Assembly: GCF_902506505.1 (NCBI RefSeq)
Contig: NZ_LR733406.1
Location: forward strand, 62,001-126,000
Source of the DNA: Pseudomonas sp. 8AS
Lineage (GTDB): Bacteria > Pseudomonadota > Gammaproteobacteria > Pseudomonadales > Pseudomonadaceae
Reading direction: 5' to 3'
DNA length: 64,000 bases
The stretch's first letter is position 1. Each line of letters starts with the position of its first letter. The position numbers and the translations under genes were made by a program. This document shows, one piece after another, positions 8,614 through 16,422 of this stretch. The notes under the pieces were generated by a model, which saw only the letters and a list, made by a program, of their open reading frames with translations, was not told the origin of the DNA and did not search any database.

Positions 8614-9186
8614 TCAATCGCCCAGCCAGTCGCAGAAGCAGCCCACCGCCAGGTTGCTGTCGGCGCGCACCGGGCGCCCGGCGCTCAGGGCTTCGAGGAT
8701 CGGCTCGATGAAGCTGTTGCTCGAGGTGCACAGCGCGCCCTCGCTGTAGGGGCCGAAATAGGCCAGCTGGCCCTGCTGGTCCCAGATCGCCACCGCCGGG
8801 CTGGCCGGCAACTGTTCGCTGCCGGGCAAGGCGGCCAATGGCTGCAAGGCGCTCAGGCTATCCGGCAGGCGGCCCTGGCTGCCGGCCTTCTGCAGCGCGT
8901 AGAACTGCACGCCGCGCGGCACGTAGGTGTGCAGCAGTTCGGCGAGGTGCTGCTGGTTGCCGACATTGCACGGGCAGGCCGGGTCCCAGAAATGCACCAC
9001 GCGGATCGCCCCCGGGCCGGCCAGCTCGGCCGGCAGGCGCAGGGCCGCGCCGGAGAACAGCTCGGTGCGCTCGTCGAACGGGCGGATATAGCGCGCCTCG
9101 AACCACCAGAAGGCGAACAGCATCGCGCCCAGCCAGACGATGGCGAGCAGGCTGGCGAGGACGACTTTCAGACGCGAGGCGGGCAT
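8614..9186 (-). CDS. DUF6436-type membrane-anchored thioredoxin-fold protein
   Basis: 190 aa from ATG 9186 (MPASRLKVVLAS); an in-frame ATG at 9222 would add 12 residues, and neither start has a strong ribosome site. Residues ~4-30 form one membrane anchor. The periplasmic part has VVHFWDPACPCNVGNQQHL, a thioredoxin-like strand followed by CPC rather than the classic CxxC, and a C-terminal cysteine pair in VGCFCDWLGD plus Cys in GALCTSSNSF. This fits the DUF6436 family. A redox or metal-handling role is plausible but unproven. It is divergent from the hydrolase gene at 9253. Confidence 0.75.
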   Translation of the reverse strand: MPASRLKVVLASLLAIVWLGAMLFAFWWFEARYIRPFDERTELFSGAALRLPAELAGPGAIRVVHFWDPACPCNVGNQQHLAELLHTYVPRGVQFYALQKAGSQGRLPDSLSALQPLAALPGSEQLPASPAVAIWDQQGQLAYFGPYSEGALCTSSNSFIEPILEALSAGRPVRADSNLAVGCFCDWLGD

Positions 9187-9252
9187 GGCGAAGACTTCGG
9201 CGGCGGGCCCATAGCTTGCCACGGCAACCGCGACAGCTGAATATCATGATCC

Positions 9253-10239
9253 ATGACCGCCACCTTCACGAGCCCCCAGTCGACCATGTCCAGCTCCCTG
9301 CCAGAGCCCTTCCAGCCCGAGCGCCTGCGCCGCAGCCTGCGACCCTTGGCCGCAGCGCGCGAGCCGCTGAGCGCCGAGGCGCAGGCCTATCAGCACTACT
9401 TCGGCCTGGATCTGCCGGGTGGCGGCGCGGTGCACCGGCAGCTCGGCTGCTTCGAGCAGGACGGCCTGCGCATCGTCACCCAGCTCTGGCTGCCGGCCGA
9501 GCCGCAGGCCACGCTGATCCTGCTGCACGGCTACTACGACCACATGGGCCTGTACCGCCACGTAGTCGACTGGGCGCTGCAGATGAATTACGCCGTGCTG
9601 GCCTGCGACCTGCCCGGCCATGGCCTGTCTGCCGGGCCGCGGGCCAGCATCGATGACTTCGCCCGTTACCAGCACACCCTGCAGGGGCTGTTCGCCGAGG
9701 CCGCCGCCCTCGACCTGCCGCAACCCTGGCACCTGTGCGGGCAGAGCACCGGCGGGGCGATCCTGATCGACCACCTGCTCACCGGCCAGGCGCGCCCCGA
9801 GGCCGGCACCAGCATCCTCCTGGCCCCGCTGGTGCGTCCGCGTGCCTGGGGCCTGTCGAAGCTCAGCTACCAGCTGCTCAGCCCGTTCCGCGAGCAGATC
9901 CCGCGGCGCTTCTCGGCCAACTCCAACGACGCGGCCTTCCTCGACTTCGTGCAGCACCGCGACCCGCTGCAGCCCCGTCACCTGCCGACCGCCTGGGTCG
10001 GCGCCCTGGCCAAGTGGATCCCGCGGATCGAGGCGGCGCCGCGCAGCGCCCTGAGCCCGCTGATCGTGCAGGGCGAAGAGGACATGACGGTGGACTGGCA
10101 GCACAACCTCGGGGTGTTGCAGGACAAGTTCAGCCAGCCGCAGATCATCCGCCTGCCCGGCGCCCGCCACCATCTGGCCAACGAGAGCGACGAACTGCGC
10201 CAGCGCTATTTCGCCGCGCTGCGCGAGCGCCTGGGCTAG
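9253..10239 (+). CDS. Alpha/beta hydrolase (serine lipase/monoacylglycerol lipase type)
   Basis: 328 aa, cytosolic. The oxyanion motif is LILLHGYYDHMGLYRH; the nucleophile elbow is LCGQSTGGAIL (Ser ~166); the acid is likely Asp in GEEDMTVDW, and the histidine is in LPGARHHLANES near residue 305. The layout (HG-YYDHMG, CDLPGHGLS, GQSTGG) resembles monoacylglycerol lipase/lysophospholipase-type hydrolases (Hydrolase_4). The natural substrate is unknown. An alternative start at 9286 (MSSSLPEPF) is possible. Its TAG and the convergent gene's TAG share the palindrome CTAG at 10236-10239. Confidence 0.9.
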   Translation: MTATFTSPQSTMSSSLPEPFQPERLRRSLRPLAAAREPLSAEAQAYQHYFGLDLPGGGAVHRQLGCFEQDGLRIVTQLWLPAEPQATLILLHGYYDHMGLYRHVVDWALQMNYAVLACDLPGHGLSAGPRASIDDFARYQHTLQGLFAEAAALDLPQPWHLCGQSTGGAILIDHLLTGQARPEAGTSILLAPLVRPRAWGLSKLSYQLLSPFREQIPRRFSANSNDAAFLDFVQHRDPLQPRHLPTAWVGALAKWIPRIEAAPRSALSPLIVQGEEDMTVDWQHNLGVLQDKFSQPQIIRLPGARHHLANESDELRQRYFAALRERLG

Positions 10240-10967
10240 CGGCTGACCGCCAGGCCGCTGCGCAGGGCGGCCAGGGCCGCCTGGTAGTAGGCCTGGCCCG
10301 CCGGCGACTGGGCGAAGCTGACGAACTCCTCCAGCTCCGGGTCGGACAGCTCGCGGTAGACGTACAGCAGGGTGTCGTCCAGGTTGTTGCCGATCTGCGT
10401 CATCAGCTGCTCGCGCTGACCCTGCATCAGCGCCTCGGTCTGCCCGCCGCCGAGCAGGCCGGGGAGCATCTGGCTGAGGCTGTCGGCGGCCACGCCGGCC
10501 AGGGCCATGCTCACCTCGGTGCCGGCTTCCTGGGCCGGCAGGGCCTGGGCCAGGTGGCGAATCAGCAGGCGCCGGGTGGCGCTGGCCTCGCTGCGCGGCA
10601 GGCCGTTGGCATGGGCGGCCAGCTGATCACGGCGGGTCGCCAGGGTCTCGGCGGCGATGATCTTGCGCCCCAGCGGCGACTCGAAGAACTGCAGCGCCGG
10701 CTGCGGGTCGGCCAGCTGCGCACGCAGGGTGGCCTGGGCGCGCTGGTCCATGGCCTGCGGGGCGAAGCGGCGGTTGCTGTTGTCGACCAGGGCCTGGTAC
10801 ACCCCCGGCGGCAGGCTGTCGCGGTAGCGCAGCTGGGCCGCGGCCAGGGCCGCGCTGAAATTCGCCCGCTGCTCGGGCCAGCCGCCGGCCTGGTACAGGC
10901 GGGCCTGCTCGTCGGCAAGGGAAGTCAGGCTGCACAACAGCAATACGAAGGCGAACACGGCACGCAT
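10236..10967 (-). CDS. Exported DUF2059-domain protein
   Basis: 243 aa. Start ATG 10967 with AAGGAG upstream. The N-terminus MRAVFAFVLLLCSLTSLADE is a Sec signal peptide with likely cleavage after SLA. The mature part is helical; the C-terminal region (LYVYRELSDPELEEFVSFAQ, then SPAGQAYYQAALAAL) is the DUF2059 pattern, here near residues 195-235. DUF2059 proteins are periplasmic and of unknown function. It is divergent from the oxygenase gene at 11053. Confidence 0.85.
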   Translation of the reverse strand: MRAVFAFVLLLCSLTSLADEQARLYQAGGWPEQRANFSAALAAAQLRYRDSLPPGVYQALVDNSNRRFAPQAMDQRAQATLRAQLADPQPALQFFESPLGRKIIAAETLATRRDQLAAHANGLPRSEASATRRLLIRHLAQALPAQEAGTEVSMALAGVAADSLSQMLPGLLGGGQTEALMQGQREQLMTQIGNNLDDTLLYVYRELSDPELEEFVSFAQSPAGQAYYQAALAALRSGLAVSR

Positions 10968-11052
10968 GGGGGGCTCCTTTCTGGCGCAGCCATTTTCCGG
11001 GGCGGCGCCAAGCTTGTCGAGGCGCACGCGCAGCACTGCTAGAATCGCCGCC

Positions 11053-11667
11053 ATGCCTACCGACCTCGACCCGCAGCTGCTGCCACCGATCATCGACGAC
11101 CTCGCCCGCCAGGGCTGGTCTCGGCAGGAGCATTTCCTGCCAGACAGTCTGACCCGCGAACTGGCCCGCGAGTGCCGCAAGCGCGCCGAAAGGGGCGCCC
11201 TGGCCCCCGCCGGGGTCGGCCGCGGCGAGGCGCTGACGGTGCGCGAGGGCATCCGCGGCGACCGCATCCAGTGGCTGGAAGCCGGCCAGCACGCCGCCTG
11301 CGACCGCTACCTGGCGGCCATGGACGAGCTGCGCGCGGCCCTCAACCAGGCCTTCTTCCTCGGCCTGGCCGACTACGAGAGCCACTTCGCCCTCTACCCG
11401 CCGGGCAGCTTCTACCAGAAGCACCTCGACCGTTTCCGCGACGACGACCGGCGCACCGTATCGGCGGTGTTCTACCTCAACCAGGCCTGGCAGGCCGAGC
11501 AGGGCGGCGCCCTGCGCCTCTACCCGCCAGGCGGCGAGGCGCTGGACGTGCTGCCGCAGAGCGGCACGCTGCTGCTGTTCATGTCCGCCGAGCTGCCCCA
11601 CGAAGTGCTGCCGGCCAGCCGCGAACGCCTGTCACTGACCGGCTGGTTCCGCCGCCGCGCCCTGTAA
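11053..11667 (+). CDS. 2-oxoglutarate/Fe(II)-dependent oxygenase (prolyl-4-hydroxylase-like)
   Basis: 204 aa. The iron ligands are visible as HxD in FYQKHLDRFRDD (~residues 119-127) and the distal His in AELPHEVLPAS (~183), followed by the 2-oxoglutarate-binding Arg in SRERLSLTGWFRR. The strand YLNQAW and GGALRLYPPGG complete the jelly-roll core. Members hydroxylate protein or small-molecule substrates; the substrate here is unknown. Start ATG 11053 (MPTDLDPQLL) is preferred; the upstream open frame runs back into the divergent promoter. The DUF523 gene begins 11 nt after the stop, suggesting an operon. Confidence 0.9.
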   Translation: MPTDLDPQLLPPIIDDLARQGWSRQEHFLPDSLTRELARECRKRAERGALAPAGVGRGEALTVREGIRGDRIQWLEAGQHAACDRYLAAMDELRAALNQAFFLGLADYESHFALYPPGSFYQKHLDRFRDDDRRTVSAVFYLNQAWQAEQGGALRLYPPGGEALDVLPQSGTLLLFMSAELPHEVLPASRERLSLTGWFRRRAL

Positions 11668-11678
11668 CGGGAGGTCCC

Positions 11679-12176
11679 CTGGAAAAACTCCTGGTCAGTC
11701 GCTGCCTGCTCGGCCACAAGGTGCGCTACGACGGCGGCGCCCACGGCCCCTTCGACCTGCTCCAGCGCTGGCAGGCCGAGGGCCGCATCGTACCGCTCTG
11801 CCCCGAGGTGGCCGGCGGCCTGCCGACCCCGCGCGCGCCGGCGGAAATCCCCGGCGGCCAGGGCGGGCTGGTCCTGGATGGCCAGCGTCCGGTGCTGACC
11901 GATACCGGCGAGGAGGTCACCGAGGCCTTCATCGCCGGCGCACAGATCGCCCTGCAACTGGCCCGCCAGCACGGCCTGCGGGTCGCCGTGCTCAAGGCGC
12001 GCAGCCCGTCCTGCGGCAACCAGCAGACCTACGACGGCAGCTTCAGCGCAACCCTGGTCGCCGGCGAGGGCGTCACCGCCGCCCTGCTGCGCCGCGCCGG
12101 GGTGCGGGTGTTCAACGAGCACCAGCTGGCCGAGGCCGCCGCCGAACTGCAACAGCTGGAGCAACTCGACGGCTGA
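11679..12176 (+). CDS. DUF523-family protein, apparent CTG start
   Basis: 165 aa. The sequence (M)EKLLVSRCLLGHKVRYDGG is the standard DUF523 N-terminus, followed by GRIVPLCPEVAGGLPTPRAP and LKARSPSCGNQQTYDGSF; conserved cysteines in SRCLLG, PLCPEV and SPSCG could bind a metal or cofactor. The coding region contains no ATG codon at all in frame. The codon at the family's expected start is CTG (11679), preceded by GGGAGG four bases upstream, so initiation at CTG is inferred. Upstream in-frame sequence overlaps the oxygenase in another frame. Function of the family is unknown. It follows the oxygenase gene by 11 nt. Confidence 0.85.
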   Translation: MEKLLVSRCLLGHKVRYDGGAHGPFDLLQRWQAEGRIVPLCPEVAGGLPTPRAPAEIPGGQGGLVLDGQRPVLTDTGEEVTEAFIAGAQIALQLARQHGLRVAVLKARSPSCGNQQTYDGSFSATLVAGEGVTAALLRRAGVRVFNEHQLAEAAAELQQLEQLDG

Positions 12177-12238
12177 CCGGGCGGAACCCGCGCCATCGCC
12201 TAAGGTCAGTGCTGGACCCTCGCCAAAGGAGCACCCGC

Positions 12239-12673
12239 ATGACCTTCCCCCTGCGCACCCTGGGCCTCGCCGCCCTGCTCTGCACCAGCACCTTCGCCGC
12301 CGCGGCGGACCTGCCGCGTACCGCCGCGCCGGCCGGCGCGGCGGTGTACTTCATCGAACCGGCCGACGGCGCCACGCTCGGCCAGACCTTCACCGTCAAG
12401 TTCGGCCTCAGGGGCATGGGCGTGGCCCCGGCTGGGGTCGACCTGCCCGCCACCGGCCACCATCACCTGCTGGTGGACAACGCCGAACTGCCGGCGATGA
12501 ACCTGCCGCTGCCGGCCAGCGAACAGGTGCGGCATTTCGGCAAGGGCCAGACCGAGACCGCAATAACCCTGCCGCCGGGCCAGCACAGCCTGCAGCTGCT
12601 GGTGGGCGACAAGAACCACGTGCCGCTCGACCCGCCGGTGATGTCGGAGAAGATCAGCATCACGGTGAAATAA
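12239..12673 (+). CDS. Exported DUF4399-domain protein
   Basis: 144 aa. ATG 12239 has AAAGGAG upstream. MTFPLRTLGLAALLCTSTFA is a Sec signal peptide (cleavage near AAAA-DL). The mature protein has AAVYFIEPADGATLGQTFTV, the histidine cluster ATGHHHLLVDN and LPPGQHSLQLLVGDKNHVPL, the DUF4399 layout, predicted as a compact periplasmic beta-sandwich. The HHH cluster suggests metal binding, which is inference. A strong bidirectional terminator follows immediately. Confidence 0.87.
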   Translation: MTFPLRTLGLAALLCTSTFAAAADLPRTAAPAGAAVYFIEPADGATLGQTFTVKFGLRGMGVAPAGVDLPATGHHHLLVDNAELPAMNLPLPASEQVRHFGKGQTETAITLPPGQHSLQLLVGDKNHVPLDPPVMSEKISITVK

Positions 12674-12682
12674 GCAGTCGGA

Positions 12683-12718
12683 AACGAAAAAGGGAGGCCG
12701 AGGCCTCCCTTTTTCGTT
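12683..12718. terminator. Bidirectional rho-independent terminator
   Basis: A 17-bp perfect inverted repeat (AACGAAAAAGGGAGGCC / its complement) separated by GA; the functional core is AGGGAGGC-CGAG-GCCTCCCT flanked by A5 and T5. It serves the DUF4399 gene on the plus strand and serA on the minus strand. Confidence 0.93.
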
Positions 12719-12729
12719 GCGGCGCGACC

Positions 12730-13959
12730 TTAGAACAGGACGCGGCTGCGGATAGTGCCATTCACGTGCTGCAGTTTTTCCAGGGCCAGCTCGGAGTACT
12801 CGGCGTCGACGTCGATCACCACGTAGCCGACCTTGTCGTTGGTCTGCAGGAACTGCCCGGAGATGTTGATACCGTTGTCGGCGAACACCTTGTTGATCTC
12901 GCTCATCACGCCCGGGATGTTCTGGTGGATGTGCAGCAGACGGTGCTTGCCCGCGTGCGCCGGCAGGGCCACTTCGGGGAAGTTGACCGAGGACACCGAG
13001 GTACCGTTGTCGCTGTACTTGACCAGCTTTTCCGCGACCTCGAGACCGATATTGGCCTGCGCCTCGGCGGTGGAACCGCCGATGTGCGGAGTCAGGATCA
13101 CGCGATCCAGGCCGCGCAGCGGGCTTTCGAACTCTTCGTCGTTGGACTTGGGCTCGACCGGGAACACGTCGATGGCGGCGCCGATCAGATGCTCGTCCTT
13201 GATCGCTGCGGCCAGGTGATCCAGCTCGACCACGGTGCCACGGGCGGCGTTGATCAGGATGCCGCCCTTCTTCATGGCGCGGATTTCCTTCTCGCCGATC
13301 ATCCACTGGGTGGACGGCAGCTCCGGCACATGCAGGGAGACGATGTCGCACATGCCCAGCAGCTCGTGCAGGTTACCGACCTGGGTGGCATTGCCCAGCG
13401 GCAGCTTGGTCACCACGTCGTAGAAGAACACCTGCATGCCGAGGGCTTCGGCCAGTACCGAGAGCTGGGTGCCGATCGAGCCGTAACCGACGATGCCCAG
13501 CTTCTTGCCGCGGATCTCGAAGGAGTTGGCCGCCGACTTGATCCAGCCGCCACGGTGGCAGGAGGCGTTCTTCTCCGGAATGCCGCGCAGCAGCAAAATG
13601 GCCTGGGCCAGCACCAGCTCGGCCACCGAGCGGGTGTTGGAGAACGGCGCGTTGAACACGGCGATGCCGCGCTCGCGGGCCGCATTCAGGTCGACCTGGT
13701 TGGTGCCGATGCAGAAGCAGCCGACGGCGACCAGCTTCTTGGCGCAGTCGAAGACCTCGGCGGTCAGCTGGGTGCGCGAGCGGATGCCGATGAAATGGGC
13801 ATCGGCGATCTTGGTCTTCAGCTCGTCGTCGGACAGCGCGCCTTTGAGGTACTCGATGTTGCTGTAGCCGGCGGCCTTCAGCGTGTCGACGGCATTCTGG
13901 TGCACGCCTTCCAGCAGAAGGAACTTGATCTTGCTCTTGTCGAGAGAGGTCTTGCTCAT
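12730..13959 (-). CDS. serA: D-3-phosphoglycerate dehydrogenase
   Basis: 409 aa, the length of Pseudomonas SerA. It oxidises 3-phosphoglycerate to 3-phosphohydroxypyruvate with NAD, the first step of serine synthesis, and in pseudomonads also reduces 2-oxoglutarate to D-2-hydroxyglutarate. Motifs: substrate-binding FIGIRSRTQLTAEVF, NAD-binding KLGIVGYGSIGTQLSVLAE, the MKKGGILINAARGTVVEL loop and catalytic His in LTPHIGGSTAEAQ. The C-terminal ~75 residues (HRLLHIHQNIPGVMSEINKV) are an ACT domain that usually senses serine. Start MSKTSLDKSKIKF at 13959. It is divergent from the D-2-hydroxyglutarate dehydrogenase gene, its metabolic partner. Confidence 0.97.
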   Translation of the reverse strand: MSKTSLDKSKIKFLLLEGVHQNAVDTLKAAGYSNIEYLKGALSDDELKTKIADAHFIGIRSRTQLTAEVFDCAKKLVAVGCFCIGTNQVDLNAARERGIAVFNAPFSNTRSVAELVLAQAILLLRGIPEKNASCHRGGWIKSAANSFEIRGKKLGIVGYGSIGTQLSVLAEALGMQVFFYDVVTKLPLGNATQVGNLHELLGMCDIVSLHVPELPSTQWMIGEKEIRAMKKGGILINAARGTVVELDHLAAAIKDEHLIGAAIDVFPVEPKSNDEEFESPLRGLDRVILTPHIGGSTAEAQANIGLEVAEKLVKYSDNGTSVSSVNFPEVALPAHAGKHRLLHIHQNIPGVMSEINKVFADNGINISGQFLQTNDKVGYVVIDVDAEYSELALEKLQHVNGTIRSRVLF

Positions 13960-14050
13960 CGGAGTACCTGTTGTCCCACGAATAGTGTCAGGAGAAGCGT
14001 CAGCAGCGTTGCTGAGCGGGCCCCGCAGATCGGCGCGGGGCACGATTCAC

Positions 14051-14078
14051 GGGGTGCGTATGCTAGCATACGAGCCCC
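14051..14078. promoter_or_regulatory. Palindrome in the serA / D2HGDH divergent region
   Basis: A perfect 16-bp palindrome (CGTATGCTAGCATACG, 14057-14072) is flanked by GGGG on the left and CCCC on the right at symmetric distance, giving a 28-bp imperfect palindrome. It lies 92 bp from serA and 69 bp from the dehydrogenase ATG. It may be an operator, and its TATGCT could double as a -10. The regulator is unknown. Confidence 0.45.
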
Positions 14079-14146
14079 GCGAAAGACCCACCCCTGGCCG
14101 ATGAAGCGTGCTCAGGGTGACCATGAATCATTTGAGAGTTCCCCAG

Positions 14147-15541
14147 ATGACCAATCCCGCCCTGATCGAAGCGCTGAAGACCCTGGTCGAGCCCGGCAAG
14201 GTGCTCACCGATGCCGACTCCCTCAACGCCTACGGCAAGGACTGGACCAAGCATTTCGCCCCGGCCCCCAGCGCCATCGTGTTTCCCAAGACCACCGAGC
14301 AGGTGCAGGCCATCGTCCGCTGGGCCAACGAGCACAAGGTTGCCCTGGTGCCGTCCGGCGGCCGTACCGGCCTGTCCGCCGGCGCCGTGGCGGCCAACGG
14401 GGAAGTGGTGGTGGCCTTCGACTACATGAACCAGATTCTCGCGTTCAACGAGTACGACCGCACCGTGGTGTGCCAGGCGGGCGTGGTGACCAAGCAGCTG
14501 CAGCTGTTCGCCGAGGACAAGGGCCTGTACTACCCGGTGGACTTCGCCTCCAGCGGCTCCAGCCAGCTGGGCGGCAATATCGGCACCAATGCCGGCGGGA
14601 TCAAGGTGATTCGCTACGGCATGACCCGCAACTGGGTGGCTGGCCTTAAGGTCGTCACCGGCACCGGCGAGCTGCTGGAGCTGAACCGCGACCTGATCAA
14701 GAACGCCACCGGCTACGACATGCGCCAGCTGTTCATCGGCGCCGAGGGGACACTCGGATTTGTCGTCGAGGCCACCATGCGTCTGGAACGCGCGCCGAAG
14801 AACCTCACCGCCATGGTCCTCGGCACCCCGGACTTCGACTCGATCATGCCGGTGCTGCACGCCTTCCAGAACAAGCTGGACCTGACCGCCTTCGAATTCT
14901 TCTCGGACAAGGCCCTGGCCAAGATCCTGGCCCGCGGCGACGTGCCGCCGGCCTTCGACACCGACTGCCCGTTCTATGCCCTGCTGGAATTCGAGGCCAG
15001 CACCGAAGAGGTCGCCGAGCAGGCCCTGGCCACCTTCGAGCATTGCGTCGAGCAGGGCTGGGTGCTGGATGGCGTGATGAGCCAAAGCGAGCAGCAGCTG
15101 CAGAACCTGTGGAAGCTGCGCGAGTACATCTCCGAGACCATCAGCCACTGGACGCCGTACAAGAACGACATCTCGGTCACGGTCGGCCAGGTGCCGGCCT
15201 TCCTGCACGACATCGACCGCATCGTCGAGGCCAACTACCCCGACTTCGAAGTGGTCTGGTTCGGCCATATCGGCGACGGCAACCTGCACCTGAACATCTT
15301 GAAGCCCGAGAACCTGTCCAAGGACGAGTTCTTCGCCAAGTGCGCCATCGTCAATAAGTGGGTGTTCGAGACCGTGCAGAAGTACAACGGCTCGATCAGC
15401 GCCGAGCACGGCGTCGGCATGACCAAGCGCGATTACCTGCACTACAGCCGAAGCCCCGCCGAGATCGGCTACATGAAGGCGATCAAGGCGGTGTTCGATC
15501 CCAACGGGATCATGAACCCCGGCAAGATTTTCCCCCTTTGA
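14147..15541 (+). CDS. FAD-linked D-2-hydroxyglutarate dehydrogenase
   Basis: 464 aa. An FAD-binding PCMH-type N-terminal half (LVPSGGRTGLSAGAV near residues 68-82; SSGSSQLGGNIGTNAGGIKV; IGAEGTLGFV) is followed by an FAD-oxidase C-terminal half with WFGHIGDGNLHLNIL and SISAEHGVGMTK, the metal/substrate-binding histidines of the D-lactate / D-2-hydroxyglutarate dehydrogenase family. It oxidises D-2-hydroxyglutarate back to 2-oxoglutarate, passing electrons to electron-transfer flavoprotein. Adjacency to serA is the main reason for choosing this substrate over D-lactate. Start ATG 14147 (MTNPALIEALK) matches the family; upstream ATGs at 14108 and 14123 would add a short non-conserved leader. 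Confidence 0.9.
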   Translation: MTNPALIEALKTLVEPGKVLTDADSLNAYGKDWTKHFAPAPSAIVFPKTTEQVQAIVRWANEHKVALVPSGGRTGLSAGAVAANGEVVVAFDYMNQILAFNEYDRTVVCQAGVVTKQLQLFAEDKGLYYPVDFASSGSSQLGGNIGTNAGGIKVIRYGMTRNWVAGLKVVTGTGELLELNRDLIKNATGYDMRQLFIGAEGTLGFVVEATMRLERAPKNLTAMVLGTPDFDSIMPVLHAFQNKLDLTAFEFFSDKALAKILARGDVPPAFDTDCPFYALLEFEASTEEVAEQALATFEHCVEQGWVLDGVMSQSEQQLQNLWKLREYISETISHWTPYKNDISVTVGQVPAFLHDIDRIVEANYPDFEVVWFGHIGDGNLHLNILKPENLSKDEFFAKCAIVNKWVFETVQKYNGSISAEHGVGMTKRDYLHYSRSPAEIGYMKAIKAVFDPNGIMNPGKIFPL

Positions 15542-15544
15542 TCC

Positions 15545-15610
15545 GTAGGGTGCGCCACGCGCACCAGCAAGCCCGCACAGGCATATGACAGTGCGCACGG
15601 CGCACCCTAC
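15545..15610. repeat. Long hairpin repeat GTAGGGTGCGCC...GGCGCACCCTAC
   Basis: 12-bp perfect terminal arms, extending to 18/20 matching positions, face each other across a short interior. It lies directly between the D2HGDH stop and the FAH gene ribosome site. Its arms recur at 56201-56256. Confidence 0.75.
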
Positions 15611-15629
15611 CGATTTCCAGGAGTTCCGG

Positions 15630-16295
15630 ATGAGCTACCAGCACCAGTACACCGACGGCACGCTGATCCACTTCCCGCTGGGCAAGGTGGTCTGCGTCGG
15701 GCGCAACTACGCCGAGCATGCCGCCGAACTGAACAACCCGATCCCGAGCGAGCCGCTGCTGTTCATCAAGCCGGGCAGCTGCACGGTGGCGCTGAACGAC
15801 AGCTTCGCCATCCCGCAGGATCGCGGCGTGGTGCACTACGAGGCGGAAATCGCCGTGCTGATCGGCAAGCCGCTGTCCAAGCAACCGTCCACTGAGGAAG
15901 TGCGCGATGCCATCTCCGGCTTCGCCCCGGCCCTGGACCTGACCCTGCGCGACGTGCAGGCCAAACTCAAGGAAAAGGGCCTGCCCTGGGAGCTGGCCAA
16001 GTCCTTCGATGGCGCCTACGTGCTGGCGCCGTTCGTCGCCGGCGATGCCTACGCCGACCTGGCCGATATCGGCATCCGCCTGTCGCTCAACGGCGAACTG
16101 CGCCAGGATGGCAACAGCCGTGACATGCTCAACCCGATCATCGGCCTGATCCAGCACATCGCCGGGCACTTCAGCCTGCAACCGGGCGACGTGATTTCCA
16201 CCGGCACGCCGGTCGGCGTCGGCCCACTGGCCAGCGGCGACCAGCTGGAAATCGCCCTGAGCGGGCAGCGCGCCTTCACCAGCCGGGTCCTCTGA
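15630..16295 (+). CDS. Fumarylacetoacetate hydrolase (FAH) family protein
   Basis: 221 aa single-domain FAH-fold enzyme. KVVCVGRNYAEHAAELNNP (residues ~14-32) is the family signature, followed by PLLFIKPGSC, the metal-binding HYEAEIAVLIGK, ALDLTLRDVQ, KSFDGAYVLAPF and GDVISTGTPVGVGPL. Small FAH proteins include acylpyruvases, oxaloacetate tautomerases/decarboxylases and hydratases; the exact reaction cannot be decided here. Start ATG 15630 has AGGAG upstream; an ATG at 15585 lies inside the hairpin repeat. Position after D2HGDH hints at 2-oxoacid housekeeping. Confidence 0.92.
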   Translation: MSYQHQYTDGTLIHFPLGKVVCVGRNYAEHAAELNNPIPSEPLLFIKPGSCTVALNDSFAIPQDRGVVHYEAEIAVLIGKPLSKQPSTEEVRDAISGFAPALDLTLRDVQAKLKEKGLPWELAKSFDGAYVLAPFVAGDAYADLADIGIRLSLNGELRQDGNSRDMLNPIIGLIQHIAGHFSLQPGDVISTGTPVGVGPLASGDQLEIALSGQRAFTSRVL

Positions 16296-16350
16296 AACCC
16301 GCGGCGGCCTGGCCGCCGGGAACGCCGGGTGAAGCCGAACCGACACGGCT

Positions 16351-16393
16351 TTCACCTGCGCTTCACAGAACTTTCACCTCGCCGGCGTAGTCT
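16351..16393 (+). promoter_or_regulatory. Three TTCAC direct repeats with 11-bp period, then a -10 element
   Basis: TTCAC occurs at 16351, 16362 and 16373, each separated by six bases, one helical turn apart. TAGTCT at 16388-16393 is a plausible -10, ten bases past the last repeat. The geometry fits an OmpR-family response regulator dimer array acting as a class II activator. The region belongs to the SdiA-regulated-like gene at 16423. Confidence 0.5.
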
Positions 16394-16422
16394 CAAAAGC
16401 TCGATCCAACCGAGCAACGCCG

